Positions 40,669-50,508 of a stretch of 64,000 nt of DNA are shown piece by piece. The DNA is taken from positions 1,488,001 through 1,552,000 of the forward strand of contig NZ_CP043318.1 of NCBI RefSeq assembly GCF_001984825.2, in the 5' to 3' direction. A program made the position numbers and the translations under genes. The notes below the pieces were generated by a model, which was given only the letters and a program-made list of their open reading frames with translations, was not told the origin of the DNA and did no database searches. The DNA comes from Enterobacter chengduensis (GTDB lineage: Bacteria; Pseudomonadota; Gammaproteobacteria; Enterobacterales; Enterobacteriaceae). How positions within the stretch are numbered: the stretch's first letter is position 1; each line of letters starts with the position of its first letter.

Positions 40669-42309
40669 ATGGCAAATCACAGCCGTGCAGGCCAACCTGC
40701 ACAACAAAGCGATTTGATTAACGTCGCTCAGCTGACCGCGCAGTATTACGTGCTGAAACCGGTCGTGGGCAACGCAGAACACGCAGTGAAGTTTGGTACA
40801 TCCGGCCACCGCGGCAGCGCGGCACGCCATAGCTTTAACGAACCGCACATTCTGGCCATTGCTCAGGCCATTGCGGAAGAGCGCGCTAAAAACGGCGTTA
40901 CCGGTCCGTGCTACGTGGGGAAAGACACCCATGCGCTGTCTGAACCGGCGTTCATCTCCGTGCTGGAAGTGCTGGCGGCAAACGGTGTCGACGTGATTGT
41001 TCAGGAGAACAACGGCTTCACCCCAACGCCTGCGGTCTCTAACGCCATCCTGGTGCACAACAAAAAAGGTGGCGCGCTGGCTGACGGTATCGTTATCACG
41101 CCATCCCACAACCCGCCGGAAGACGGTGGTATCAAATACAATCCGCCTAACGGCGGTCCGGCAGACACCAACGTCACCAAAGTGGTGGAAGATCGTGCGA
41201 ACGCGCTTCTGGCTGATGGTTTGAAAGGCGTGAACCGCATTTCTCTGGATGCGGCCATGGCGTCGGGCCACGTGAAAGAGCAGGATCTGGTTCAGCCGTT
41301 CGTGGAAGGGCTGGCGGATATCGTCGATATGGCGGCAATCCAGAAAGCCGGCCTGAAGCTGGGCGTGGATCCGCTGGGCGGCTCCGGTATCGAATACTGG
41401 AAGCGCATCGCCGAGCACTACAAGCTGGATCTGACCATCGTGAACGATCACGTCGATCAGACCTTCCGCTTTATGCATCTGGACAAAGACGGCGCGATCC
41501 GCATGGACTGCTCCTCCGAGTGCGCGATGGCGGGCCTGCTGGCGCTGCGCGATAAATTCGACCTGGCGTTTGCGAACGACCCGGATTATGACCGTCACGG
41601 CATCGTCACCCCTGCCGGGCTGATGAACCCGAACCATTATCTGGCCGTGGCGATCAACTACCTGTTCCAGCATCGTCCGCAGTGGGGCAAAGAGGTGGCC
41701 GTCGGTAAAACGCTGGTTTCCTCCGCGATGATCGACCGCGTGGTTGACGCGCTGGGCCGCAAGCTGGTGGAAGTGCCGGTGGGCTTCAAATGGTTCGTTG
41801 ACGGTCTGCACGACGGCAGCTTTGGTTTTGGTGGCGAAGAGAGCGCCGGGGCATCCTTCCTGCGCTTCGACGGCACGCCATGGTCAACCGATAAAGACGG
41901 CATCATCATGTGCCTGCTGGCGGCGGAAATCACCGCGGTCACCGGTAAAAACCCGCAGGAACATTACAATGACCTGGCGGCACGCTTCGGTGCGCCAAGC
42001 TACAACCGTATCCAGGCCAGCGCGACCTCAGCCCAGAAAGCGGCCCTGTCTAAACTCTCTCCGGAGATGGTCAGCGCAAGCACTCTGGCAGGCGACCCGA
42101 TCACCGCGCGTCTGACGGCGGCACCGGGCAACGGCGCCTCCATCGGCGGTCTGAAAGTGATGACCGACAACGGCTGGTTCGCCGCGCGTCCGTCCGGTAC
42201 GGAAGACGCGTATAAAATCTATTGCGAAAGCTTCCTCGGCGCTGAGCATCGCCAGCAGATTGAGAAAGAAGCGGTAGAGATTGTCAGCGAAGTGCTGAAA
42301 AACGCGTAA
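40669..42309 (+). CDS. pgm: Phosphoglucomutase (alpha-D-glucose)
   Basis: 546 residues from the ATG at 40669 ([19 protein letters not shown]), equal to E. coli. Phosphoserine loop [11 protein letters not shown] near residue 146, metal-binding DPDYDRHG near 304, and substrate loops GEESAG near 390 and RPSGTE near 510. It interconverts glucose-1-P and glucose-6-P for glycogen and UDP-glucose synthesis. Ends at a repeat/terminator module facing potE. Confidence 0.98.
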   Translation: MANHSRAGQPAQQSDLINVAQLTAQYYVLKPVVGNAEHAVKFGTSGHRGSAARHSFNEPHILAIAQAIAEERAKNGVTGPCYVGKDTHALSEPAFISVLEVLAANGVDVIVQENNGFTPTPAVSNAILVHNKKGGALADGIVITPSHNPPEDGGIKYNPPNGGPADTNVTKVVEDRANALLADGLKGVNRISLDAAMASGHVKEQDLVQPFVEGLADIVDMAAIQKAGLKLGVDPLGGSGIEYWKRIAEHYKLDLTIVNDHVDQTFRFMHLDKDGAIRMDCSSECAMAGLLALRDKFDLAFANDPDYDRHGIVTPAGLMNPNHYLAVAINYLFQHRPQWGKEVAVGKTLVSSAMIDRVVDALGRKLVEVPVGFKWFVDGLHDGSFGFGGEESAGASFLRFDGTPWSTDKDGIIMCLLAAEITAVTGKNPQEHYNDLAARFGAPSYNRIQASATSAQKAALSKLSPEMVSASTLAGDPITARLTAAPGNGASIGGLKVMTDNGWFAARPSGTEDAYKIYCESFLGAEHRQQIEKEAVEIVSEVLKNA

Positions 42310-42326
42310 GTGGTGTTTGGTGCGGG

Positions 42327-42366
42327 CTGATGCCCTCACCCCGGCCCTCTCCCACGGGGAGAGGGA
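42327..42366 (-). repeat. CCCTCTCCC...GGGCATCAGC intergenic repeat, copy D (inverted orientation)
   Basis: CTGATGCCCTCACCCCGGCC on the plus strand, then CTCTCCC and GGGAGAGGG. It lies 18 bases after the pgm stop and ten bases from an AAAACGGCAACCC terminator. It contains CTGATGCC-CT-CACCCC, the sequence matched by the IS110 guides, and is unoccupied. Confidence 0.85.
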
Positions 42367-42376
42367 GAAAACATTA

Positions 42377-42404
42377 AAAACGGCAACCCTCGGGTTGCCG
42401 TTTT
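42377..42404. terminator. Bidirectional terminator between pgm and potE
   Basis: AAAACGGCAACCC-TC-GGGTTGCCGTTTT, a perfect 13-bp stem nearly identical to the ybeL and nei terminators. It serves both convergent genes. Confidence 0.88.
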
Positions 42405-42412
42405 GCTTTGAC

Positions 42413-43726
42413 CTAACTATGTTTGTTCTTCAACTCAAACCGCGGTGACACCAGACCGTACAGCGTCCAGCCCATAAAGGTCACCATCGCGCCGTAGAGC
42501 ATCGCTTCCTCGCCGGACGAGTAGAGCGCGTAGAAGCTGTAGATTGCCCCAATCAGCGCCACGATATTCGCCACTCTCGCTTTGCCCGGATCCACCTTCG
42601 CGACCTTCTGAATAATCACCAGCGCGGCCATCGACAGAATGTACGGAATGATGTTCGTCACCACCGCCAGGTTGACCAGCACGTTGAACTGGCTGTTCAG
42701 CGACGGGCTGATGGTCATCAGCGACAATCCGCTCTGGAAAATCACGATCGCCAGCATGCCCTGCACCGGCGCATCCGCTTTGGTCACGCGGGAGAAGATT
42801 TTCGGGAAGTAGCCTTCGTCAGCCGAGGATTTAAACACCTGCGCGATGGTGAACTGCCAGCCGAGAAGCGAACCGCAGCAGGACATCACCATCAGGCCCA
42901 TAATCACTTTCCCCACTTCCGGGGTGAACATCTGGGCGAAGGCCAGCCCGAACGGCGCCGTGGAGTTAGCCAGATCCATATTCGGCACGATGCCCGCAAT
43001 CACGTTCGTCGAGACGATATAGATCGCCGCCGCGCCGAGCGTGCCGCCGAGGACCGCAATCGGCACGTTCTTCTCAGGGTTTTCTACCACTTCCGCGTTC
43101 GCGCAGGCCGATTCCAGACCCAGGAAGGCCCAGAGCGTCATGGCGATAGAAGAGCCGACCGCGGTAAAGAACGGCACATGGTGCGGGTTCCAGGAGTTGG
43201 CGTACAGGGTCGGGCTGAACCAGAACCAGCCGATGACGCACAGGCCGACAACCGGAATAATCACGCCCCAGACGGTGATGCTGCTGAGCTGTCCGGTGAT
43301 ACGCGCGCCGCCAAAGTTAGCCACGGTGCAGATCCACAGCACCCCGATGGTCGCCAGCCCAATCTGGACCGGGCTGAGCGTCGCGCCAAACAGCTCCGTC
43401 CCGTAGCCCACGGCGGAGATGGCAATCGCCACGTTGGCGATCAGCAGCGACACGCCGTAGGTATAGTTGGCCATAAAGTTGCCCGACTTGCCAAAGGCGT
43501 ATTCGGCATAGCCACCCATCCCGCCGGACTTGCGGCTGAACATGCCGCACTTGGCAAACGCCCACGCCAGCGCCATTGACCCCACAGCCGTCACCAGCCA
43601 GGAGATAATCGAAATGGTGCCCACTTCGGCCAGCTTGGTGGGCAGCATGATGATCCCGGACCCCATCATGTTGACCATGGTGAGGATGGTCAGCTGCACC
43701 ACGCCCATCTTGTTAGACTTACTCAT
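42413..43726 (-). CDS. potE: Putrescine-ornithine antiporter PotE
   Basis: 437 residues, about twelve membrane segments, APC superfamily. The MVNMMGSGIIMLPTKLAEVG segment near residue 20 and MTLWAFLGLESACANAEVV near 200 are typical of the basic amino acid/polyamine antiporters. It exports putrescine in exchange for ornithine under acid stress. The start overlaps the speF stop by four bases. Confidence 0.97.
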   Translation of the reverse strand: MSKSNKMGVVQLTILTMVNMMGSGIIMLPTKLAEVGTISIISWLVTAVGSMALAWAFAKCGMFSRKSGGMGGYAEYAFGKSGNFMANYTYGVSLLIANVAIAISAVGYGTELFGATLSPVQIGLATIGVLWICTVANFGGARITGQLSSITVWGVIIPVVGLCVIGWFWFSPTLYANSWNPHHVPFFTAVGSSIAMTLWAFLGLESACANAEVVENPEKNVPIAVLGGTLGAAAIYIVSTNVIAGIVPNMDLANSTAPFGLAFAQMFTPEVGKVIMGLMVMSCCGSLLGWQFTIAQVFKSSADEGYFPKIFSRVTKADAPVQGMLAIVIFQSGLSLMTISPSLNSQFNVLVNLAVVTNIIPYILSMAALVIIQKVAKVDPGKARVANIVALIGAIYSFYALYSSGEEAMLYGAMVTFMGWTLYGLVSPRFELKNKHS

Positions 43727-45921
43727 ACTGTCTCTCCTTTCAGCAGCGCGGGCCGAGCGGCGGGTTGTTTAATGACGTTGCAGCGAACCTGTTTGCGCCC
43801 CTCACACTCTTCGACGTACACGCCCTGCAGCTCTGGCGCAAAGCCCGGCAGCAGGTTGATGCCTTCTTCCAGCGCGGTAAAGTAGCGCAGCACGGAGCCG
43901 CCCCAGACTTCGCCCGGGACCACGCACAGCACCCCCGGCGGATAGGGCAGGGCGCCTTCGGCGGCGATGCGGCCTTCCGCGTCGCGCAGGGAGACGAGTT
44001 CAACCTCACCGCGCAGGTAGGCGTAGTTCGCGTCCTGCGGGTTCATCATCACGCGCGGGAAGTGAGACTTGCGGAACATCTCTTTCTGCAGCTGCTTCAC
44101 GTTGTGGCGGGCGTACAGGTCATGCATCTCCTGGCAGATCTGGCGCAGGGTATAGTCCGCGTAACGGTCCGGATGCTGTTTGTAGAGAGAGGGCAGGACC
44201 TCTTTCAGGGGAGCGTCGCTCTCAAGCAGTTTTTCGAAGCGCACCAGCTGCGCCACCAGCTGCTGCAGTTTGCCCATATCTTCGGCAGGGGTGAGCAGGA
44301 ACAGGATCGAGTTGAGATCGCATTTTTCCGGCACGATGCCGTTTTCACGCAGGAAGTTGGCGAGGATGGTGGCGGGCACGCCGAAGTCGTCATACTCCCC
44401 GGTGCGGGCGTTAATGCCCGGCGTGGTCAGCAGGAGCTTGCACGGGTCGATAAAATACTGATGCTCGGCGTAGCCTTCGAAAGCGTGCCAGTTTTCACCC
44501 GGTACGAAGTGGAAGAAGCGCAGCTCGGTCGCAATTTCCGCCGTGTCCCAGCTTTCCCACGGACGGCCATCTACCGTTTCCGGCACGAAGGGGCGCAGAT
44601 ACCGGCAGTTCTCCAGGATCAGCTTGCGCGCTTCGATACCGTTAACCACGCAGTCCATCCACATGTTGCGGCCGCTCTGGCCTTCGTGCATACGGGCGTT
44701 GATGTCCAGCGCGGCGAACAGCGGATAAAACGGGCTGGTGGAGGCGTGCATCATAAAGGCGTTGTTCAGCCGCTTGTGCGGGACATAGCGCGGCTGCCCT
44801 TTGATGTGGCTGTCTTTCTTATGGATTTGCGAGGTCTGCGAGAAGCCGGCCTGCTGTTTGTGAACGGACTGGGTCACCAGGATCCCCGGGTCGTTTTCGT
44901 TCAGCTCCAGCAGCAGCGGCGAGCAGTCGGCCATCATCGGAATAAACTGCTCGTAACCCACCCAGGCGGAGTCGAACAGGATGTAATCGCACAGATGCCC
45001 AATCTTATCCACCACCTGACGGGCGTTATAGATGGTGCCATCGTAGGTGCCCAGCTGGATCACCGCCAGGCGGAACGGGCGCGCGTCGCGTGCACGGCCA
45101 GGCGCCACCTCTGCAACCCGCTCGCGCAGATAATTTTCTTCAAAGCAGTGGGCATCAATGCCGCCAATAAAGCCGTACGGGTTGCGCGCGGTTTCCAGAT
45201 AGACCGGCGTTGCGCCTGCCTGGAGGAGGGCACCGTGATGGTTAGATTTGTGGTTGTTACGGTCGAACAGCACCAGGTCGCCCGGGGTGAGCAGGGCGTT
45301 TAATACCACTTTGTTGGACGACGAGGTGCCGTTCAGCACGAAGTAGGTCTTATCGGCGTTAAAAACCTTCGCCGCATGCTGCTGCGCAATGCACGGCGCG
45401 CCCTCATGGATCAGCAGATCCCCCATCGCCACGTCGGCGTTACACAGATCGGAGCGGAAAAGCGTCTCGCCAAAGAAATCGACAAACTGATTACCGGCAG
45501 GATGACGGCGGAAGAACTGGCCGCCCTGATGCCCCGGACAGTCAAAGGCGCTGTTGCCCTGCTTAACGTAGTCGACCAGGGCGCGGAAAAACGGCGGCCG
45601 CAGCTGGGTTTCATACTTCTGGGCTGCCGCTTCCAGCTGGCGTCCATAAAAGTTGCTGCCGGTGTCTGAATACTCAAATACGCCATGAATGCGCGATAAA
45701 TAGTCTGCCGGGATGAACTCTTCTTTATGCGTCGCGACAAAAACAGGAATGCCAAAACCGGTGGCTTCTATTTCGTCCAGGATGCCGCTGGTAATATCCG
45801 TGACCGCCAGAACAATGGCGGCAACATCGATATAATCCGAAGCGCGGACATCGACCAGTTCACGCTGGGTAGTGAAGCAGTCCGGACACGCGCGGCTGGC
45901 TGCGATTTTTAAATTTTTCAT
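43723..45921 (-). CDS. speF: Inducible ornithine decarboxylase SpeF
   Basis: 732 residues. An N-terminal wing/response-regulator-like domain (about 1-105) precedes the fold-type I PLP domain with SVHKQQAGFSQTSQIHKKDS near 350 (Schiff-base lysine) and DSAWVGYEQFIPMM near 315, and the C-terminal domain with PYPPGVLCVVPGE. It consumes a proton while making putrescine from ornithine. Controlled by the leader peptide SpeFL about 255 bases upstream. Confidence 0.97.
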   Translation of the reverse strand: MKNLKIAASRACPDCFTTQRELVDVRASDYIDVAAIVLAVTDITSGILDEIEATGFGIPVFVATHKEEFIPADYLSRIHGVFEYSDTGSNFYGRQLEAAAQKYETQLRPPFFRALVDYVKQGNSAFDCPGHQGGQFFRRHPAGNQFVDFFGETLFRSDLCNADVAMGDLLIHEGAPCIAQQHAAKVFNADKTYFVLNGTSSSNKVVLNALLTPGDLVLFDRNNHKSNHHGALLQAGATPVYLETARNPYGFIGGIDAHCFEENYLRERVAEVAPGRARDARPFRLAVIQLGTYDGTIYNARQVVDKIGHLCDYILFDSAWVGYEQFIPMMADCSPLLLELNENDPGILVTQSVHKQQAGFSQTSQIHKKDSHIKGQPRYVPHKRLNNAFMMHASTSPFYPLFAALDINARMHEGQSGRNMWMDCVVNGIEARKLILENCRYLRPFVPETVDGRPWESWDTAEIATELRFFHFVPGENWHAFEGYAEHQYFIDPCKLLLTTPGINARTGEYDDFGVPATILANFLRENGIVPEKCDLNSILFLLTPAEDMGKLQQLVAQLVRFEKLLESDAPLKEVLPSLYKQHPDRYADYTLRQICQEMHDLYARHNVKQLQKEMFRKSHFPRVMMNPQDANYAYLRGEVELVSLRDAEGRIAAEGALPYPPGVLCVVPGEVWGGSVLRYFTALEEGINLLPGFAPELQGVYVEECEGRKQVRCNVIKQPAARPALLKGETV

Positions 45922-46175
45922 CTTTCTCTCTTTATTTTAGGTAATAAGCGTCCCTCGATTTCTTACGAGAAAGAAATCGATAATTTTCCGGAAAAAAAGC
46001 AAAGGATGGCCGCTGATTAAAATCAGTGAATTGCTTTTTTGATGATTGAAATTCAGTCCGCCCGGTGCGGATAAGTCTGAATCAAAGTGAATGAGCGCAC
46101 GGGTTCACAGGCAATGGCCTGTAAAATAAGGTGTTTATTGATAACCTGTAAGCGAGTGCGCCAGAAGTCGAAGGA

Positions 46176-46280
46176 CTACCGGGCATTAAAGAGATGAAAG
46201 TCAAAGCAGTTACGGTGGGCAAACATCATGATATGCGTTGTCCGCCTTATATGGGGCATTAAGCGATTGTTGTTTTCCAT
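46176..46280 (-). CDS. speFL: Ornithine-sensing leader peptide SpeFL
   Basis: A 34-codon frame on the minus strand, start ATG at 46280, TAG at 46178-46176. It begins MENNNRLMPHIRRTTHIMMF and ends AHRNCFDFHLFNAR. The MENN start, PHIRRTTHIM core, AHRN and the C-terminal FNAR match my memory of E. coli SpeFL, which is also 34 residues. In E. coli, ornithine stalls the ribosome on this peptide, which prevents Rho termination and switches on speF-potE. AAGGA lies 14 bases before the start. The flanking leader (45922-46175) is presumably the attenuator region. Confidence 0.9.
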   Translation of the reverse strand: MENNNRLMPHIRRTTHIMMFAHRNCFDFHLFNAR

Positions 46281-46558
46281 GTTTCATTTTCCTTTCAGTA
46301 ATTGAAAGCACGGTCATTTTATCCAGGAAAACGTGATTAACTGTGAAGGAGATCACCGTTAACCGATCGTTTCAGAAATAATTAGTCGTTTTTGATGAAT
46401 AACGCAGATCAAAATGCTGATTTGTTGAGATTGGGTTAACAGGATGTGTTGCCAATGTTTTATGTGGGCATAAATAACCCGAAAAATAACGAGAGAGATA
46501 TTTATGAGATATTCTCCGGGATAATTTGGTGTTATTTAAAAATAAGTTGAATAGTTAT

Positions 46559-47236
46559 TCAAAGCATAAACCGATAACCGATACCGGTTTCAGTTAATAA
46601 ATGGCGAGGGCGCGCGGGGTCGATTTCGAGCTTCTGGCGGAGATGCCCCATATATATGCGTAAATAATGACTATGTTCCACTGCGTTTGGCCCCCACACC
46701 TGACTTAACAGCTGGCGTTGGGTGAGAACCTTGCCGTGGTTATTGAGCAGCACGGCGAGCAGGCGAAACTCGATTGGCGTGAGATGAATCTCCTCATCGC
46801 CGCGCACAATGCGTCGCGCGGCCAGGTCAACCCGGATATCCCCAAACGTGTAGGTTGGGTCGGCTGGCGTGGTGGCGCTGTGGCGACGCAGCGCCACGCG
46901 AAGGCGGGCCTGCAATTCGCCGATACCAAAAGGCTTGATCAGATAATCATCCGCACCGGCATCCAGCGCGGCGATTTTATCCGTCTCTTCCGTACGGGCG
47001 GAGAGCACCAGAATTGGCATCTGGCTCCACTGACGAACCTCACGAATAAAATCGATGCCGTCCCCGTCAGGCAGACCCAGATCGAGGATCACCAGGTCCG
47101 GCTTGCGGGTGGCAGCTTCAATTAAGCCCCGTTGAAGCGTACCCGCATCGTGGACGCGCAGACCGTCACCTTCCAGCGCAGCGCGCAGAAAGCGGCTAAT
47201 GGCAATCTCATCTTCAACAATCAGAACGTTGATCAC
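46559..47236 (-). CDS. kdpE: Potassium response regulator KdpE
   Basis: 225 residues. Receiver domain (about 1-115) with the phosphorylated aspartate in LVILDLGLPDGDG near residue 52 and conserved K in DDYLIKPFG near 102; OmpR-type winged helix (about 130-225) ending HLLTETGIGYRFML. It activates kdpFABC when phosphorylated by KdpD. The start overlaps the kdpD stop by four bases. Confidence 0.97.
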   Translation of the reverse strand: MINVLIVEDEIAISRFLRAALEGDGLRVHDAGTLQRGLIEAATRKPDLVILDLGLPDGDGIDFIREVRQWSQMPILVLSARTEETDKIAALDAGADDYLIKPFGIGELQARLRVALRRHSATTPADPTYTFGDIRVDLAARRIVRGDEEIHLTPIEFRLLAVLLNNHGKVLTQRQLLSQVWGPNAVEHSHYLRIYMGHLRQKLEIDPARPRHLLTETGIGYRFML

Positions 47237-49920
47237 AAATCCTCTGGTAATTCATTAAGTTCTGGCGGGGTTTCCAGAGGAAGTGTAACACAAAAACGCG
47301 CCCCGCCTTCCGGACGATTCTCTGCGGAAATGGTGCCCCCGTGAACGTCAACGATCGCCTGGCAAATGGCCAGCCCGAGGCCCACGCCCGGAATGGCGGA
47401 CTCCTTATTGCCGCGCGCGAATTTTTCGAAAATAGCCAGCTCCTGTCCGGCAGGAATCCCCGGGCCGGTATCCCAGACGTCAAGATGAAGCGTGCTATCG
47501 TCCACCGTCGCATCCACACCAATTTGGGCACGGGCGCCCGCATATTTGCCGGCATTTTCCAGCAGGTTGATCAGCACCCGTTCAAACAGGGGACCATCGA
47601 CGTGAATTAACGTCAGGGGCTCGGGCATGTTCAGGGCGATATGTCGCCCACCGAGGCCGGGCTCCAGCATTTTCAGGGCGCTGCCTACCACCTCTTCCAG
47701 CGTGAGCCACTCTTTTTTGAGGTTAAAACCGCCCGACTGGATACGCGCCATATCGAGCAGGTTATTTACCAGACGGGTGGTATTCAGCACGTGCTGGCGG
47801 ATCTCGCTGGCCTGAAGGGCGTGTTTAGAGCCTTCCGCCGCCAGGTCCAGCGTCAGGATTTCTGACTGACCGAACAGGACGGTGAGCGGGGTTCGCAGAT
47901 CGTGCGACAGCGCCGCCAGCAGCGAGTTACGGATGCTTTCACGTTCGCTTGCCAGCCGGGCCTGTTCTTCGCTGGCGGTGAGGGCCAGCCGCTCCAGCGC
48001 GCTGGCAACCAGCAGCGTAAAGGTCTCCAGCAGCCGCTGCTGCTCGGGGATCATCAGCTGGCGCAGGTTGGAAGGCTCAACAATCACCAGCCCCTGATTT
48101 TTATCGGCGCTGCGCAGCGGCAGAATTTGATAGGGCACGCCGGGCAGGGTGTCGGTACCTGCGCCCGCCGGTAGCCCTTTATCAAAGCTCCAGCGCGCGA
48201 TGGCTTCGTCCCAGGGCGTCATGCCCGAGGCTGAGGTCAGCGGGCGCAGCTTGCCGTGTTCGTCCGGGAGCAAAATCAGGTTGCTGGCATGAAACGTTGA
48301 GCGAATAAACTGCTCGCTGGTCTGCACAATATCCAGCGGCGTGCGGCCCACCGCCAGCGATTTTGACATCTCATAGAGATGGCGCGTGCGCTGTTCGCGA
48401 TAGCGGGCGATGCGCGCCTGATAGCGCACGCCCGCCGTCAGGTTCCCGATCACCAGGCCGACGGTAAGCATCACCGCAAAGGTGAGAATGTACTGCACGT
48501 CCGAGACGGCGAGCGTCCCCCGGGGGGCAATAAAGAAGAGATCGAAGCTGATGACGTTTATCACCGTCGCCAGCACCGACGGCCAGCGCCCGTAAAAGAG
48601 CGCCACCACCACCACGCCCAGGAGGTAGATCATCACCAGGTTGGCGGCATCAAAGGCAATCAGCCACTGGCTGGCAATCACGGTTATCAGGGCGCAGAGC
48701 ACGACGGCGACAAGACAGCCGCGAAGCTGAATGCGCCACCTGTCACCAAAAGTACGGCTGTCCGGGGCGCGGCTGGGAAGGGGCGTGGGTTTATCATCCA
48801 GCGCCACGATCACCAGGTCCAGATCCGGCGCGCGGCGGGCCAGCTTGTCGGCAAAGGATTCGCGGCTAAACCAGCGGCGATGCTGGCGACGGCCAATCAC
48901 GATTTTCCCCAGATTGTGCTCGCGGGCGTAGCGCAGAATGGCTTTATCTTCCTGCGGATCGGAAAGGGTGGCGGTTTCGGCACCCAGCTCCTGCGCCAGG
49001 CGCAGCGAACTCAGGATAGCACGACGCTGGTTTTCGGGCAGGGCGTGGAGCTGCGGCGTTTCGACATACACCGCATGCCAGACGCTGCCAAATTTTGCCG
49101 CCAGGCGCGCGGCGGTGCGAACAAGCTTTTCGTTGCCGCTGCCGTGACCCACGCACAGCAGGATGGCATCTCGCGTATGCCAGACGCGTTCCTGGCCCTG
49201 CAGGTCACGCCAGGCGCGCATCTGATCGTCAACGCGATCGGCAGTACGGCGCAGGGCCAGTTCGCGCAGGGCAATCAGGTTGCCTTTGCGGAAGAAATGT
49301 TCGATGGCGCGTTCGGCCTGGCCTGCGATGTAGACTTTGCCTTCATGCAGGCGCTGGCGTAAATCATCCGGCGGCAGGTCGACCAGCACCACCTCGTCTG
49401 CGGAATCAAAGAAGGGATCGGGCACCGTCTCGCGCACCTGAATGCCGGTCACGCCGCTCACCACGTCGTTCAGGCTCTCAAGATGCTGAACGTTCACCGT
49501 GGTGAAAACATCAATACCGGCTTCGAGTAACTCTTCAACATCCTGCCAGCGCTTGGGATGGCGCGAGCCTGGCGCATTGCTGTGCGCCAGCTCGTCCATC
49601 AGGATAAGGGCGGGACGACGGGCGAGGGCGGCATCGAGGTCGAATTCGGTAACTAACCGACCGCGATGGCTGATGCGGCGGGGCGGCTGGGTAGCCAGCC
49701 CCTTCAGCAGCGACGCCGTCTCTTTGCGGCCGTGGGTTTCAACCACGCCTATTAAAATATCGAGCCCCTGCGCCCGAAGCCGCTGGGCTTCCGTCAGCAT
49801 GGCGAAGGTTTTCCCGACGCCCGCGCAGGCGCCAAAGAAAATTTTCAGTTTGCCGCGATGGGCTTCAGCCGTTTGTTCAAGCAGCCTGTCCGGATCCGGG
49901 CGCATGGGCTCGTCGGTCAT
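47233..49920 (-). CDS. kdpD: Potassium sensor histidine kinase KdpD
   Basis: 895 residues. An N-terminal KdpD domain with Walker A FFGACAGVGKTFAM (about residue 28-40) and GSRHPKRWQDVEELLEAGID, a USP-like domain (about 250-370), four membrane segments (about 400-495), a GAF-like region, HisKA with ALSHDLRTPLTVLFG (phosphorylated histidine near 673) and a C-terminal HATPase with NLLENAGKYA and DTGPGIP. It senses low potassium/osmotic stress and controls KdpE. Confidence 0.97.
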   Translation of the reverse strand: MTDEPMRPDPDRLLEQTAEAHRGKLKIFFGACAGVGKTFAMLTEAQRLRAQGLDILIGVVETHGRKETASLLKGLATQPPRRISHRGRLVTEFDLDAALARRPALILMDELAHSNAPGSRHPKRWQDVEELLEAGIDVFTTVNVQHLESLNDVVSGVTGIQVRETVPDPFFDSADEVVLVDLPPDDLRQRLHEGKVYIAGQAERAIEHFFRKGNLIALRELALRRTADRVDDQMRAWRDLQGQERVWHTRDAILLCVGHGSGNEKLVRTAARLAAKFGSVWHAVYVETPQLHALPENQRRAILSSLRLAQELGAETATLSDPQEDKAILRYAREHNLGKIVIGRRQHRRWFSRESFADKLARRAPDLDLVIVALDDKPTPLPSRAPDSRTFGDRWRIQLRGCLVAVVLCALITVIASQWLIAFDAANLVMIYLLGVVVVALFYGRWPSVLATVINVISFDLFFIAPRGTLAVSDVQYILTFAVMLTVGLVIGNLTAGVRYQARIARYREQRTRHLYEMSKSLAVGRTPLDIVQTSEQFIRSTFHASNLILLPDEHGKLRPLTSASGMTPWDEAIARWSFDKGLPAGAGTDTLPGVPYQILPLRSADKNQGLVIVEPSNLRQLMIPEQQRLLETFTLLVASALERLALTASEEQARLASERESIRNSLLAALSHDLRTPLTVLFGQSEILTLDLAAEGSKHALQASEIRQHVLNTTRLVNNLLDMARIQSGGFNLKKEWLTLEEVVGSALKMLEPGLGGRHIALNMPEPLTLIHVDGPLFERVLINLLENAGKYAGARAQIGVDATVDDSTLHLDVWDTGPGIPAGQELAIFEKFARGNKESAIPGVGLGLAICQAIVDVHGGTISAENRPEGGARFCVTLPLETPPELNELPEDL

Positions 49921-50505
49921 TTAGTTTTTCCTTAGCGCGTCCAGCGCCAGATTCAGCTCAACAATATTTACCACGGGCATGCCGATAAAGCTGACCAGCG
50001 GCTTTTGCGTGTGCTCTGCCACAAGCCTGCTCACCTGCTCGACGGTCAGCTGACGGGCGGCAGCGACGCGCGGGATCTGCCAGGCCACGGCTGCAGGCGT
50101 CAGGCTGTAGTCCAGCCCGCTGGCCGAGGCGGTTACCAGCTCTACGGGAACCTCACGGCTGGCCTGCGGATTGGCGGCGCGCAGGGCCGCTACGCGCTCG
50201 GCGACGGCTTTATCCAGCTCAGGGTTGCTGCCCGCCAGGTTGCTGCCGCCGGATGCCATCGGATTATACGGGCTTTCGGCAGTGGCGGAAGGGCGTCCCT
50301 GGAAGTAGCGGGCATCCGTAAAGTTCTGGCCGATCAGGCGAGAGCCGCGGTTTTCACCGTTTTGCAGTATCAGCGAGCCGTTGGCCCGATCCTTAAACCA
50401 CCACTGGCCCAGGGCGGTGGTGACCAGCGGGTACAGCCCGCCGGTAATGAGGGACAGCAGAATAAACAGAAGTATAGCGGGACGTAACATCGTCATTTGA
50501 ATCAC
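49921..50505 (-). CDS. kdpC: Potassium-transporting ATPase KdpC subunit
   Basis: 194 residues. One N-terminal membrane helix, then a periplasmic domain with [16 protein letters not shown] near 60 and [20 protein letters not shown] near 130-150. It acts as assembly and affinity chaperone for KdpA/KdpB. Starts three bases after the kdpB stop and abuts kdpD. Confidence 0.97.
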   Translation of the reverse strand: MIQMTMLRPAILLFILLSLITGGLYPLVTTALGQWWFKDRANGSLILQNGENRGSRLIGQNFTDARYFQGRPSATAESPYNPMASGGSNLAGSNPELDKAVAERVAALRAANPQASREVPVELVTASASGLDYSLTPAAVAWQIPRVAAARQLTVEQVSRLVAEHTQKPLVSFIGMPVVNIVELNLALDALRKN

Positions 50506-50508
50506 CTT

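Noticed and set aside
40210..41811. Long open frame on the minus strand opposite seqA/pgm (533 codons)
   Set aside because: It is the mirror of well-conserved seqA and pgm coding sequence, has low-complexity His/Arg/Val-rich translation and crosses a gene boundary; a codon-bias artefact.
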